From the NCBI GenBank assembly GCA_023525915.1, contig CP026657.1, forward strand, positions 3,124,001 to 3,188,000: a stretch of 64,000 nt of DNA, in the 5' to 3' direction. Positions 16,501-24,599 of the stretch are shown in pieces. Under the pieces are notes generated by a model. It was not told the DNA's origin. It saw nothing but the letters and a program-made list of their open reading frames with translations, and searched no databases. Both the position numbers and the translations under genes were made by a program. Each line of letters starts with the position of its first letter. The first letter of the stretch is position 1. This stretch comes from Acetispira formosa (nom. nud.) (lineage in GTDB: Bacteria > Desulfobacterota > Desulfarculia > Adiutricales > Adiutricaceae).

Positions 16501-18223
16501 GCGACATTTGGAGTCATCAACACAAGAGAAAGAAAAATACATCATATCCATAGAAACGGAGGAGCAGTGTTGGCGGGAAAAGGCCGCCTTGATCCAAAAT
16601 GTCGCCATTGTTTTGCAGGGTTTAGGGCGAAATGAATTTTTAAAACGTAAGGGCAGCTTTGATGATAAAAAGATCCAATCCAGCTTGGTCTATTATATGC
16701 TGGCCTACAGTTTGTATAAATCAATCGGTCACAAAGCCGGTCAAGCCAGGATAAGGCGTTATCTCGGACGTTCCCGAAGCGCCTGCTCTCATCCGGACTC
16801 AGCCATGAAGCACTTCAAGGCGGCCCGGATCCTGTCTGAGGAAATACATGATTATGCGGGTGAAAGCAGTGCCTTACGTGGCTTGGGCGACCTTTATGCC
16901 CATACCGGATATGGCAACGACGCCAGGTCGCATTATGACCTGGCCATTGATCGGCTTATAACTTCATCTGACCGGCTCAGTGAGGGGCGTGTCATTTTAT
17001 CAATTGCCAATCTGGAGAGAACTGTTCCCACGCCTGGGGGACATTATATTGGTGAGACGGCTGTCAGGCTTAACAGAGACATTTTTGCCGCTGAATGCGG
17101 CAGCCCCAAATGGGCGGTTGAAAGTCAGCTGGCGAAGGCCTTGTATCATGTTGAACGGCAAGAGATTGATATGGCCTGGAAGCAGTTGCTGGCCGCCCTG
17201 AGAGAGGCCAAAGCTTTTGAACATCAGGACAGACGCCTGATCGGCAGCATCCGGGAATTGATGTCTGAGCTGGCGGCCAATCGCTATCATGAATCCGGAG
17301 ACATTAAGGCTCTCAAGGATGCAATCCAACACAGCCGCTCTGTTTTAGGCATCTATAAAGAGATGAATGATGATGAGAGAGATAGTTATGCGATCAACTC
17401 TCTGTTCAATATATATATTGGGCTTAAAAGAGAATTTTTCAATATGAATTTCAACCTTCAAGAAAATGAAGAATTCCTGGCCGAAGGGTTCTGTTCGACG
17501 GATATCTCTTCTCAGAAGTCTGTTCGCTACAGAAAATATGAATACCTGACCAAAGTGACCAGGCAGATTGAGGTATTGTTCCTGGCCTCCAGGCGAGACC
17601 CACGCCCTGCCATGAACACATGGGCCCAGATTGGCAAATCCTGGCAAGTGTTTGCAGAAGATTCAAAATATCCGAAATATTTATATGAGAAAAATAAAGA
17701 GGCCATTAAGAAAGAGAAACATGAAGTATTATTGGAAACATATGAGGAGCTGGGGACGCAAACGTTTGATTTTCATGCCATAACGAAGATTGATCAGTGC
17801 CTACAAAAGGCACCGACCATTCTTCTTCATCAGCAGTCATCTGATTTATTATTGTCCATGTATGAAAACCTGACTCTTTACCATGCCTTTTACATACCAT
17901 ACTGGCCCAACGCCTTGCTGCTTGACATGCGGTCTATAAAGGGAAATAAACTCAACGAAGAAATGATCCGTGTATTCTTCAAAGTGCTCAACAAGTTCCA
18001 TGATATTATCAATTCAGGATTTAAACAGTATTTATTGAATAAGCACCGTGATTACCATAACTACGCAGGCAATTACAAACTATATAAAGTTCAGAATGAC
18101 CTGCAATCCCTAATATCCGGCATATATATGCGTTATGGGGAGACGTACGGTAGCCAGATGGAAGACAGCTTCCAGCTGGCCGGGCTTTTTTACAAATTCA
18201 ATCAGGTCTCATCTAAGAGTTGA
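13541..18223 (+). CDS. Giant TPR-like repeat protein, 1560 aa, unknown function
   Basis: No family is recognised as a whole. There is no signal peptide and no membrane segment, so it should be cytoplasmic. It is highly helical, with three stretches that read as tetratricopeptide-like repeats: about residues 45-90 (ASLYLAMGQYSSANVAFRQG), about 430-470 (LGALGRTHYLLRDYDRSLYY) and about 1045-1150 (AYSLYKSIGHKAGQARIRRY; SALRGLGDLYAHTGYGNDAR). Basic segments, for example SRVRIKRIIPNDKRRLRFLR, lie between. No catalytic motif is visible. The pentapeptide-repeat membrane protein starts 31 bp downstream on the same strand, so the pair is probably one operon. Base composition is lower in GC than the flagellar and lon regions, and IS remnants flank the block, which suggests acquisition. 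The start at 13541 is uncertain because no ribosome site precedes it. Confidence 0.7.
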   Translation: MGQIKRYLKELSSIYYDILPPPLNQQQQTLNHLVKLDVFFEKTLIRDLFVNSRLKIKAMLASLYLAMGQYSSANVAFRQGVAVFRPVLTELENIKEQLYKKEDGINELASKIGNIKKVLEALDNSEGPKYVKHIEQAEEFVRELSLTELEWHFRNVLKTLYQSLSIQTDNATPSDQDLIDDVQALYDCAEQTEKRLRDLKHSLGQINGLKKPLSMKKVDPQNPRSQKLGDYIYSLNKQIGWRGFLKPLTALLKVLKPQLKDMLRQTKLSKGVLRVGRLNPLLLATFWHEHASFVLKYSHITWAHNKWKSILDFMEAELDPRNKCGHTEASKRKWFFLYCEICQNLGHHFYKVGEQKNYSTFFYKKVLSLLIEEKSSSYPAVSHRIQIPLVKSLENVHLLISGTENEKAPEEHENTTLNNGSPDNGLNRRKTRIKASALGALGRTHYLLRDYDRSLYYHYRALYHLVMDGLTNQSGKPEALPFLTLTSVQRTNKKDNKEARSTTKLQLRELALCGMDIDNLVSLARVCSRQWERALLFENNKSGYESSALFLPDLLNTAWLSSYFLELRERRQMVGSGEWSEVNELLRSFFDFNGLTAEGGNHGRLDGWKEAVRVRYEFNVDLLILIKLVKNYINEIESKERPDKIFWNSIYDELTEIVLKSSICGLSRTEFKKIFQQIDAAHQKNIDAPSSRVRIKRIIPNDKRRLRFLRKAGLPVGLNRTRSHWLEARGLIDPALTRLENYIKRYHRRRNAILADLALLEQLTNIEKYKTEPPATYNIITALKQCDFDIYKLEKIKLIQHRLEHNLEIITSNGRQGTECGLLEIKNLLMAVECSGRRTEINPEYAKSVMHACSDLLKALKHLWSCFKHFKLWIKRAERYLGEPDVIDDDSWYHENAFRKLYTLVERFNQKRDSLANNYLNSNIIYDEFKSALDELDETAAGQLEVLFYFSDHKLISDVAKPEHGRQGSNRKRRKDLKEIFEAVSDLRHLESSTQEKEKYIISIETEEQCWREKAALIQNVAIVLQGLGRNEFLKRKGSFDDKKIQSSLVYYMLAYSLYKSIGHKAGQARIRRYLGRSRSACSHPDSAMKHFKAARILSEEIHDYAGESSALRGLGDLYAHTGYGNDARSHYDLAIDRLITSSDRLSEGRVILSIANLERTVPTPGGHYIGETAVRLNRDIFAAECGSPKWAVESQLAKALYHVERQEIDMAWKQLLAALREAKAFEHQDRRLIGSIRELMSELAANRYHESGDIKALKDAIQHSRSVLGIYKEMNDDERDSYAINSLFNIYIGLKREFFNMNFNLQENEEFLAEGFCSTDISSQKSVRYRKYEYLTKVTRQIEVLFLASRRDPRPAMNTWAQIGKSWQVFAEDSKYPKYLYEKNKEAIKKEKHEVLLETYEELGTQTFDFHAITKIDQCLQKAPTILLHQQSSDLLLSMYENLTLYHAFYIPYWPNALLLDMRSIKGNKLNEEMIRVFFKVLNKFHDIINSGFKQYLLNKHRDYHNYAGNYKLYKVQNDLQSLISGIYMRYGETYGSQMEDSFQLAGLFYKFNQVSSKS

Positions 18224-18254
18224 TTTTTAGTAAATTGATGAATTGAAGGTGTAT

Positions 18255-20192
18255 ATGACTTACTTTCATAACTGGTTATGGGATATTGAAAACTTTATGC
18301 TTTCACAGAACGGGCGAGGTGTGGCGGTTCGCCTTTTCATATATTATGCTGTTTGGTTCATCCTTCTTTACGCTTCTTTGGCGATCATATGTTATGCATT
18401 TTCAACGCCCGATGATAAAGAGCGGCCGGCTCTCTTCATTTTTACTCTAGCGATGTACAGTCAACAGGTTGCGGGGCACCTCACGGACAGTAACTCTTCA
18501 ACCGGCACATGGAATGTGAATCCGCCCGAGTTGAACATTAAATCAATACCTGAAGAACCCCAGAAACCAAAATCAGAAGGAACGCTGTTGTACTATATGA
18601 AGGTTTGGAATTTTCCGAGTCTGCTGCCCAGCGCGGCCAGCTTATTGGCACTTATTGTGACTATATATCTTTCCGCCTGGGCCAAATACGAATTTTTAAG
18701 AACGAGGTATTCGCATCGGTATGATGAGGTGATTGATCAACTGGCTTCCGAACAAAGAAAAAAAGCCGGGGCTCTCTTGTCTGATCTTACGCAGGAATCA
18801 CTGCCGACGCCACCAACCATCAAAAGGCCTGTTGCCCTTATTCAGTGCGCATTCAGCAGATATTATGATTGCCAGAGAACCTTTGATACACACGCCATGC
18901 AAAATCAGTTATCCATTATTTCCAAAATTATCAAAAGTTACGATGATTGGCATGGGGCCGCTTTCCCCGCGTTGAGGATGCCGGAAACCAACCTTGATGG
19001 AGTAAACTTTGATTATACTGACATGCCATATTCAGATCTGCATGGCGCCAGCCTTAAAAGAGCCTCACTGAACAATGTCGATATGTTCAAGGCTGATTTG
19101 AATAGAGCGGTTTTCAACTGGGGCTCTCTCAACAATATACGCCTGCAAGAGGCCAGGTGCCGGGAAGCAAGATTTTTCGGCGCCTCTCTCAGGGCCGCCA
19201 ACCTGGGCGGAATCGATGCCCGTAAAGCTGTTTTTACAGGTTCGGATATGAGCCATGCGTATGCGGCCGGCGCTTCATTTATATCAGCAAATTTCAGACA
19301 TGTCTGCCTGCAGCATGCCGATTTAAGCGAAGCCAACCTAAGGGATGCGAACATGAAAAAAACTAACGCTGAAAGCGCCGTCTTTACCAATTGCAGGTTA
19401 GATAAGGCCAGGCTTCATAGCACGAACCTGACAAATGCAACTTTAACTAATGTCAGTATAAAAGGTGGCATTCTAAGGCACGCGATTTTGAGCCGATCTG
19501 ATTTGCGGAATTCTAATATGCCAGGCGCTGACTTCTCCGGCGCTGTTTTTAATCAGGCGATAGCCACAAATGCCCGGCTGGAAGATTCAATCTGGTTGTT
19601 CGGGTTGTGTACAGAGGCTGACTTCAGCCACACCATGCTGAACAGGGCCGACTTTACCAGCGCTGATTTGACTCAGGCAAGGTTCAACCACGCAGAGCTT
19701 GAAAAAGTGATATTCAACAAAGCGAAGCTGGAGCGAACCAATTTCTATGATGCGAAGATGGAAAGAGCCGAATTTAAAGGCGATAATAATCAACCCATTC
19801 AATTGCATGCCACAGCTTTAATTCGTGCGAAACTCAATAAGGCGGTTTTTGAACATGCTTATATAAAGGGTATTCTATTGTCGGCAGATACAAGCTTATA
19901 TGAGGCTACTTTTAATAGCAGTAAATTTGAATCCATTCTCTGGTATATTGATGGCGAACTTCTGGATTCTCTGGGCAACGACTATCAAAGCAAGATGACT
20001 GCTGCCTCATATACCGTATTGCTAAATGACTCAGGGCAGTATCCTGTGATACGAGATGGTCAGGAAACGGAAAAAAGCCTGAATGATGAACAGCGGAGCA
20101 TGTTAAAGAATAGTTTAAAAACGGTTTTTAAGGACGTCGTAATGAAAACAACGGACATGCCCAGTGAATTGAAGGACGCCCTTTCCGTTTAG
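18255..20192 (+). CDS. Membrane-anchored pentapeptide-repeat protein
   Basis: The 645-aa protein starts at ATG 18255, with GAAGGTG 5 nt upstream; an in-frame TTG lies 12 nt earlier. Two hydrophobic segments follow: about residues 26-48 (LFIYYAVWFILLYASLAIIC) and about 125-145 (LLPSAASLLALIVTIYLSAW). A roughly 75-residue loop between them probably faces outside. From about residue 240 to 560 runs a pentapeptide-repeat region of the A(D/N)Lxx type (ADLSEANLRDANMKKTNAES; ADFTSADLTQARFNHAELEK), which folds as a right-handed quadrilateral beta-helix. The last 70 residues are not repeats. Pentapeptide proteins can mimic DNA (MfpA/Qnr) or serve as scaffolds; a membrane-anchored one next to a giant TPR-like protein points to a scaffold or signalling role. 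This is inference. Confidence 0.75.
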   Translation: MTYFHNWLWDIENFMLSQNGRGVAVRLFIYYAVWFILLYASLAIICYAFSTPDDKERPALFIFTLAMYSQQVAGHLTDSNSSTGTWNVNPPELNIKSIPEEPQKPKSEGTLLYYMKVWNFPSLLPSAASLLALIVTIYLSAWAKYEFLRTRYSHRYDEVIDQLASEQRKKAGALLSDLTQESLPTPPTIKRPVALIQCAFSRYYDCQRTFDTHAMQNQLSIISKIIKSYDDWHGAAFPALRMPETNLDGVNFDYTDMPYSDLHGASLKRASLNNVDMFKADLNRAVFNWGSLNNIRLQEARCREARFFGASLRAANLGGIDARKAVFTGSDMSHAYAAGASFISANFRHVCLQHADLSEANLRDANMKKTNAESAVFTNCRLDKARLHSTNLTNATLTNVSIKGGILRHAILSRSDLRNSNMPGADFSGAVFNQAIATNARLEDSIWLFGLCTEADFSHTMLNRADFTSADLTQARFNHAELEKVIFNKAKLERTNFYDAKMERAEFKGDNNQPIQLHATALIRAKLNKAVFEHAYIKGILLSADTSLYEATFNSSKFESILWYIDGELLDSLGNDYQSKMTAASYTVLLNDSGQYPVIRDGQETEKSLNDEQRSMLKNSLKTVFKDVVMKTTDMPSELKDALSV

Positions 20193-22459
20193 TATCCATC
20201 AGGGAAACTAATGGTGTTGTTTTGGCACTCTTCACAGGCCGGACCAAGGATTTGTCCGTAACGGCAACAGATGGTATGTAATTCGTCATGCAGAGACAAA
20301 AGCTCCGCCGACGAAGGAGGAATACAGTGGCCCATCCTGGATTCCTCAAGTGGACGAAAGGCGGATAATATAGGTTGAACACCTATTTGGCATAACTTCG
20401 TAACTCCTTCCACAACCAGCTTACGGGGTTCGAGCCCCACGACTATGATGCTTTTCACCTCGCCGCCCTTTCCCCAGATGTCAACGGCATCGCCAAGAGC
20501 TTCGAAATATCTCCTCCGGGAAATATGGCCCTTGCCGGGCATAATCTCCTTCGCTGTTTCTTCATCAAAAACTTCAATATTGAAAGCTATTTCATCAACA
20601 CCACTATCGCGCAGCCTTTGAAGATCATCTCTGCTCTTATCAGGAAGGCACATTACGTAAATCGGTTTATCACACACACTTTTAATATATTCCGAAATAG
20701 CTGTGATTCTTTCCGTCTCATTTTCATCACTGCTTCCTCCGATTAAGAAATGTCGAAAATTACGCTCGTCCAGATATTTATCAACCGCTTCACATATGTC
20801 TTTCAACCCATATGTCGGGCGTTTAGACGGCAGATTGCAAAACGCGCAACTCTTTCCTGCCGTCCGAAAACGACAAATGGCACTGTGATTGACTCTTAGA
20901 CGGTCATTGACAAGGCTGCTGAACTGACTGAATCTAATCCCTGAAGAGGTCGTTTGTGAATATAAAGAATCATCAGACTCCATCTTTACAGTTGTTAAAA
21001 GTTTTCCACCGTGAGTCAATACCAGTTGGTTATTTTGATAATCTATTTCATAGGGGCTGAATTGTGTTAACTTCACTTCATATGGACAATTGACTTTCAA
21101 TCCGTCGAAAATATCAATATCAACGGCTGAGAAGACTCCCTCCCGGACACCTCCAAGCCTGTTCAGTTCGTTCTTTGCCGACTTGGAAAGACGTACCCCC
21201 TGATTAAGCAGTTCTATCTTGATCCTTTTTTTATCAGCCGTGAAAAACGGTTCAGCTGTCAAAGATGAAGAGCCGATAATATTGTCATGAATATTGACCG
21301 CGCCCTCACTGGCAATGCCAGCAATATTGTAGGGAAAGTTCACTCTGAAGAGAAAGGCTTCATCTTCAGTTTGTTGCTCTTTATTATAACCGTCATAATC
21401 GATTGTAAGTTCACTTTGTTCAGCATATAAAGATAAAAGCGGCAAGGCTAAACAGTCAGAACTCAGGTAGTAATAATTACTGTATGGAACATCCAGGCTG
21501 GTGAATTCTTCCGCCGTTTCAGCAGCAAACGATCTTAGTGTCATTTCTTGCACAGTCGGCCTGCCAGCTTGCTTAAGGGCTTGATTCAGTAAAGGCGTGG
21601 AGGCCTGAAACCTTGGATTTATCTCAGAAAGGTAAACATCTTGCTCATGTATCAAGAAATCGAGGCCGGCAATACCTAAGTATCCCGCCCGCCGTAGTTG
21701 CTCTCCTATAGTGAGGGAGATTTTTCTGACTTTATTATGCAGAGCCGATGAAAGCTGTTTATAGGCAATAAAATCAGCCCCCCGGTATAAAAGCTGATTG
21801 TGCCGATCTGGAATAATAAGCTGGATTGAGGGAGGCAGGGTCACCGCAGTATTCTTATACACCACAATATGACTGTTGATGGAAATAGCCGATTCAAGAT
21901 ATGGGGCTACAACATATAAGGTATTATCAGCGAGTGCGGTTCTACCCGGGCAGTCCGCTTTGTTATCCAGCAGAAATGTGCCGAATCCCCCACTGCCGGT
22001 ATTTTTCTGAATTACGAATTGATCTGCTTCTTCAAAAATCGACTTTAAAAAATCATAGTTGCAATCGGCCCCGGAAAGTGCGGTGCAGGGAACAGATTTA
22101 CAATAATTAGAGAACCATGTGCGGGTGATTAATTTTTCATTCAAGGCTTGCAAAACATTGGCTGAGTTGAGGCATATTGTTTTTTCTGCGATTTTCGGGC
22201 CGAATTTATGCGCGTTCAACGGGTTGTAAAACATGAACTCGGCTGCCGGATCTTCTTGGATAATTGCGTGCAGAGATGACCGGAGGAAGTCGGTTATGGC
22301 ACTATCGTTGGCGGCGTCATTATGGTTGACTCTAGCACCGGAAGGCAGCTTAAATGACTTATTGTTTTTTCCTTCTCCAAGCACAGTTACTGAGCCACTA
22401 AAAACCGGCACATGCTGAACTTCGGAAGATCGTACCCCCACCCAGTAAATTTTCGCCAT
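20189..22459 (-). CDS. ATP-grasp/radical SAM fusion enzyme, unknown substrate
   Basis: The 756-aa protein has an ATP-grasp half: nucleotide-binding QKNTGSGGFGTFLL at 151-164, AGLDFLI at 264-270, and the Mg-binding ExN of SEINPRF at 278-284. A middle domain (about 320-520) is unrecognised. The radical SAM half has C529, C538 and C541, a C-x8-C-x2-C arrangement in CRFRTAGKSCAFCNLP, instead of the standard C-x3-C-x2-C. It continues with GGSSDEN (573-579, the usual GGE-like SAM contact), FNIEVFDEE and VVGLEP. A Cys pair (C742, C745) near the end could bind another cluster. ATP-grasp ligases join carboxylates to amines, so coupling with radical chemistry suggests peptide or cofactor tailoring; no precursor gene is evident. 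It is convergent with the pentapeptide gene and the two stop codons overlap. Confidence 0.75.
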   Translation of the reverse strand: MAKIYWVGVRSSEVQHVPVFSGSVTVLGEGKNNKSFKLPSGARVNHNDAANDSAITDFLRSSLHAIIQEDPAAEFMFYNPLNAHKFGPKIAEKTICLNSANVLQALNEKLITRTWFSNYCKSVPCTALSGADCNYDFLKSIFEEADQFVIQKNTGSGGFGTFLLDNKADCPGRTALADNTLYVVAPYLESAISINSHIVVYKNTAVTLPPSIQLIIPDRHNQLLYRGADFIAYKQLSSALHNKVRKISLTIGEQLRRAGYLGIAGLDFLIHEQDVYLSEINPRFQASTPLLNQALKQAGRPTVQEMTLRSFAAETAEEFTSLDVPYSNYYYLSSDCLALPLLSLYAEQSELTIDYDGYNKEQQTEDEAFLFRVNFPYNIAGIASEGAVNIHDNIIGSSSLTAEPFFTADKKRIKIELLNQGVRLSKSAKNELNRLGGVREGVFSAVDIDIFDGLKVNCPYEVKLTQFSPYEIDYQNNQLVLTHGGKLLTTVKMESDDSLYSQTTSSGIRFSQFSSLVNDRLRVNHSAICRFRTAGKSCAFCNLPSKRPTYGLKDICEAVDKYLDERNFRHFLIGGSSDENETERITAISEYIKSVCDKPIYVMCLPDKSRDDLQRLRDSGVDEIAFNIEVFDEETAKEIMPGKGHISRRRYFEALGDAVDIWGKGGEVKSIIVVGLEPRKLVVEGVTKLCQIGVQPILSAFRPLEESRMGHCIPPSSAELLSLHDELHTICCRYGQILGPACEECQNNTISFPDGY

Positions 22460-22604
22460 ACCTCAGCCACCAACCTTATTGATGTTTTGCGGATCGAGGG
22501 CTTCAGGAGTTGCCAAAGTAGTTACGTCCGCATTGTCTTAATAAAAATAAGATATTATATCATGCTTGATTTTTTATTTCTACATGCAACTATCTTAGAG
22601 TGTT

Positions 22605-22875
22605 TTACCGAAGTAATGCTGTAAGTTCACAGATATCGCCATTAATCCGAAAGCGTGCAAAAAGTGCCAAGGCACGATGAAGGCTGTCTAAGGATTTTGA
22701 AACCACAATAGACCTTCGCCGGAACTGGGCCAGCCAATGTCGCTGGCGGCCGTTATTTCTCTCGATAGCATGTGTGAACCGCTTGCTTTGAGTCAATTGA
22801 TCGGCTGGAAAAAACTCCTTATAACATTCATATCCGTCAGTGAAGAAATACTGTTCCTCGTTAACGAAACCGCAA
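22605..22875 (-). pseudogene. IS1-family transposase C-terminal remnant
   Basis: The minus frame reads FFTDGYECYKEFFPADQLTQ, then KRFTHAIERNNGRQRHWLAQ and FRRRSIVVSKSLDSLHRALA, the DDE-end region of IS1 InsB-type transposases (the Asp of TDGY and the Glu of IERNN). The N-terminal half is missing, and an unrelated transposase fragment joins it upstream near 22875. Confidence 0.7.
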
Positions 22876-23038
22876 CCTCGTTGTCCGGCAGGCCTTCCGC
22901 ACAAAGAAGCACCACTTGGCTTCGCAACGCTATGCTTCGTTCCACAGTGCGCTTGCGGACTAAACTATTCAATTCCGTAGCCTCGCTCTCGCTCATTACT
23001 ATTTCTTGCCTGCCCCGGCCTCGGTTCATCACTTTCAC
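22875..23038 (-). pseudogene. IS630-family transposase N-terminal remnant
   Basis: The minus frame from ATG 23038 reads GRQEIVMSESEATELNSLVR and SIALRSQVVLLCAEGLPDNE. This is the helix-turn-helix start of IS630-type transposases (typically ALRARIVLLAAEG...NxEIA). It breaks off at the junction with the IS1 remnant. Confidence 0.65.
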
Positions 23039-23232
23039 CTCTACTCGGAAGTGAATTCATTATAACATGATTTCTTGACTCAGGACACTAGTTATTGACG
23101 ATGTGCCAAACATCATTTTCGGGGCCTCAATCCTGCCAGATTGAGGCTCTTACTTTTGTGGTGGTTCTATAGAAGAATCAGGTCAACACCTTGACCCACT
23201 GGTGAAGCATCACCCCCTTTCAAAAACAAAAT

Positions 23233-23266
23233 AAGGCGCAGCCGACCACCACGGTCGACTGCGCCT
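23233..23266. terminator. Hairpin terminator
   Basis: GGCGCAGCCGACC and GGTCGACTGCGCC form a stem (one mismatch) with an ACCAC loop, followed by TTT. On the other strand it is followed by TTATTTTG. Confidence 0.55.
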
Positions 23267-23288
23267 TTCAGGCTTTTCAGATTAAAAA

Positions 23289-23349
23289 TACAAAAAGCCC
23301 CTTGAAGAATAACGAATAGAAATCCGTTGAACCTCAAGGGGCTTTTTAT
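23289..23349. terminator. Rho-independent terminator with a long loop
   Basis: The arms AAAAAGCCCCTTGA and TCAAGGGGCTTTTT are perfect complements 30 bp apart, with T-runs on both strands. Confidence 0.6.
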
Positions 23350-23428
23350 GATATAATTTGCGATGCGAAGTACGCAGAAATATTGCGGCGCAATACTTAC
23401 GGCACCTGTAGCATCAGCATCAGTTCTG

Positions 23429-23475
23429 ATTGGCGTCCCCAAGGGGATTTGAACCCCTGTCGCCGGCGTGAAAGG
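23429..23475. repeat. attL of the tRNA-Glu genomic island (47-bp direct repeat)
   Basis: This 47-bp stretch, starting ATTGGCGTCCCCAAGGGGAT, is identical to 40795-40841. It is the 3' part of the tRNA-Glu gene (CCA end, T arm and 3' side of the anticodon arm), read on the minus strand. The rest of the tRNA is absent here, so this is the attachment-site duplicate, not a tRNA gene. Confidence 0.92.
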
Positions 23476-23790
23476 GCGACTATATCTCTACGCTATCTAA
23501 TGATTTCAAGATGTTACTAGTGCGCCAATGGTCATAAAATACACAAAAAGCACCATCCGGTACACAGGAAAATACACAGGGTCGATAGCGAATTTGATAT
23601 AAACGGAGAGAAAATGATCTATTCAAGCTTTGCCCCGATGCTTGCCCTTGTGCCCATTTAGGGGTTGTAGTTCGATGCCCGGCTAATCAATATTTCCGAG
23701 CTTAAATAAAACTTGACATCATTCAATATTCATCGGATTCTTAATCATCATTTGATTGTATAAGATCGTTATTGAAGGCGGTTTAGACAA
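23476..23790. other. Left end of the island, non-coding
   Basis: No gene is seen. Three TACACA boxes (23540, 23561 and 23573) sit 65-100 bp from attL and may be recombinase arm sites. Confidence 0.4.
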
Positions 23791-24246
23791 ATGTACCATC
23801 AAGATAGGATTCGTCAAATCGCCAATCAGTTAATAAATGCTATCAAAGGATATTTAAATTGCCAAGAAGAAATAAGTATTATCACACAACGCAATGATGG
23901 CCTTTTGAAACCATATCGGCCCTCACACAGTCTGGAGTTAAAAACTTATTCTGTATTGTTCAGTGCGGTAAACGGTAAAAGTGTTCAAATTGATTTTTTT
24001 TATGCGGGGTGTGGCTCGCTCGTATTGGAAGAAATGGAAATAAAACCTGAAATCATTTCAGGCCGTCCTGGTAAAAAGGATATAATGCTTTATACGGCAA
24101 GAGTCTACGACTCGAAAGATATGGATGACATTTTAAAAAGAATAGTGAATAAATTTGGCTACGAACTCATATTTGTAAGAGAAAGAAAAGGATATCAAAG
24201 CAGGCGATATTTTCATTACGAAGTAAAAAGGCAACTTAAACAATGA
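23791..24246 (+). CDS. Hypothetical protein, 151 aa, island gene
   Basis: No family is recognised. The protein opens with a helical segment (DRIRQIANQLINAIKGYLNC) and then an alternating hydrophobic region with IDFFYAGCGSLVLEEMEI. It ends strongly basic (KFGYELIFVRERKGYQSRRY, then a Lys-rich tail). There is no signal or membrane segment. Codon use is AT-rich, unlike the core genes. The TGA overlaps an ATG (ATGA at 24243), suggesting a coupled second gene whose 3' end was lost to the phage remnant that follows. Confidence 0.5.
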   Translation: MYHQDRIRQIANQLINAIKGYLNCQEEISIITQRNDGLLKPYRPSHSLELKTYSVLFSAVNGKSVQIDFFYAGCGSLVLEEMEIKPEIISGRPGKKDIMLYTARVYDSKDMDDILKRIVNKFGYELIFVRERKGYQSRRYFHYEVKRQLKQ

Positions 24247-24599
24247 ATAGCCAAAGAATGCCTTCGGCGTATTATTGGCAATACTACCTCCAATCATATA
24301 TCAAACAATTAAAGATTAATATCTCTACTCAACTACCCGAGAGTTATCAAGAAATTAGAAAAGTAAGCCCCCTTGAAGGGGCTTACAATTTAAAAAATTA
24401 CCTACACCCCCAACCCCTTAAGCACATAATTCAACACAGCACTCAAAGCCACGGCGGCCCCGGCCACCTTGGCCTGATTGAGCTCAAGCTTCTGGACCTT
24501 GTCCTTCAGCCGGGCCAGACAGGTGTCCTGGCGGGCGCAATCCTTATCTTTGGCGTCCAGCCGGGCCTCTATCTGGGCCAGCAAGTTCATGTTTTGTGA
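24243..24599 (+). CDS. Start of a coupled island gene, probably truncated
   Basis: ATG 24243 overlaps the previous stop (ATGA). The first 40 codons (MNSQRMPSAYYWQYYLQSYI ... SYQEIRK) share the AT-rich codon use of the gene before. Beyond about 24362 the frame runs through a terminator hairpin and antisense to two phage genes, so only the first 120 bp look genuine. The original 3' end has probably been replaced. Confidence 0.3.
   Translation: MNSQRMPSAYYWQYYLQSYIKQLKINISTQLPESYQEIRKVSPLEGAYNLKNYLHPQPLKHIIQHSTQSHGGPGHLGLIELKLLDLVLQPGQTGVLAGAILIFGVQPGLYLGQQVHVL
24354..24386 (-). terminator. Rho-independent terminator of the minus-strand phage remnant
   Basis: GTAAGCCCC (24363-24371) and GGGGCTTAC (24378-24386) form a perfect 9-bp stem with a 6-nt loop. 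On the minus strand TTTTCTAATT follows, 15 bp past the last phage gene. Confidence 0.7.
24402..24590 (-). CDS. Small coiled-coil protein with a C-terminal membrane segment, phage-type
   Basis: The 62-aa protein starts MNLLAQIEARLDAKDKDCAR at ATG 24590, which overlaps the stop of the upstream gene (ATGA). Residues about 1-40 form a heptad-like coiled coil (LARLKDKVQKLELNQAK). Residues about 41-62 form a hydrophobic segment (VAGAAVALSAVLNYVLKGLG). Small proteins of this layout sit in the lysis or tail-end regions of phages (XhlA- or Rz-like), so a membrane-associated lysis accessory is likely. Product naming is inference. Confidence 0.5.
   Translation of the reverse strand: MNLLAQIEARLDAKDKDCARQDTCLARLKDKVQKLELNQAKVAGAAVALSAVLNYVLKGLGV

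Larger units (their letters stand above)
23039..23428. other. Intergenic region between the IS remnants and the genomic island
   Basis: There is no gene. It contains two strong terminator hairpins, listed separately, and then the island's left attachment site. Confidence 0.4.

Noticed and set aside
23429-23505. A second tRNA-Glu gene
   Set aside because: Only the 3' part of the tRNA is present and the 5' half does not pair, so it is the att duplicate.
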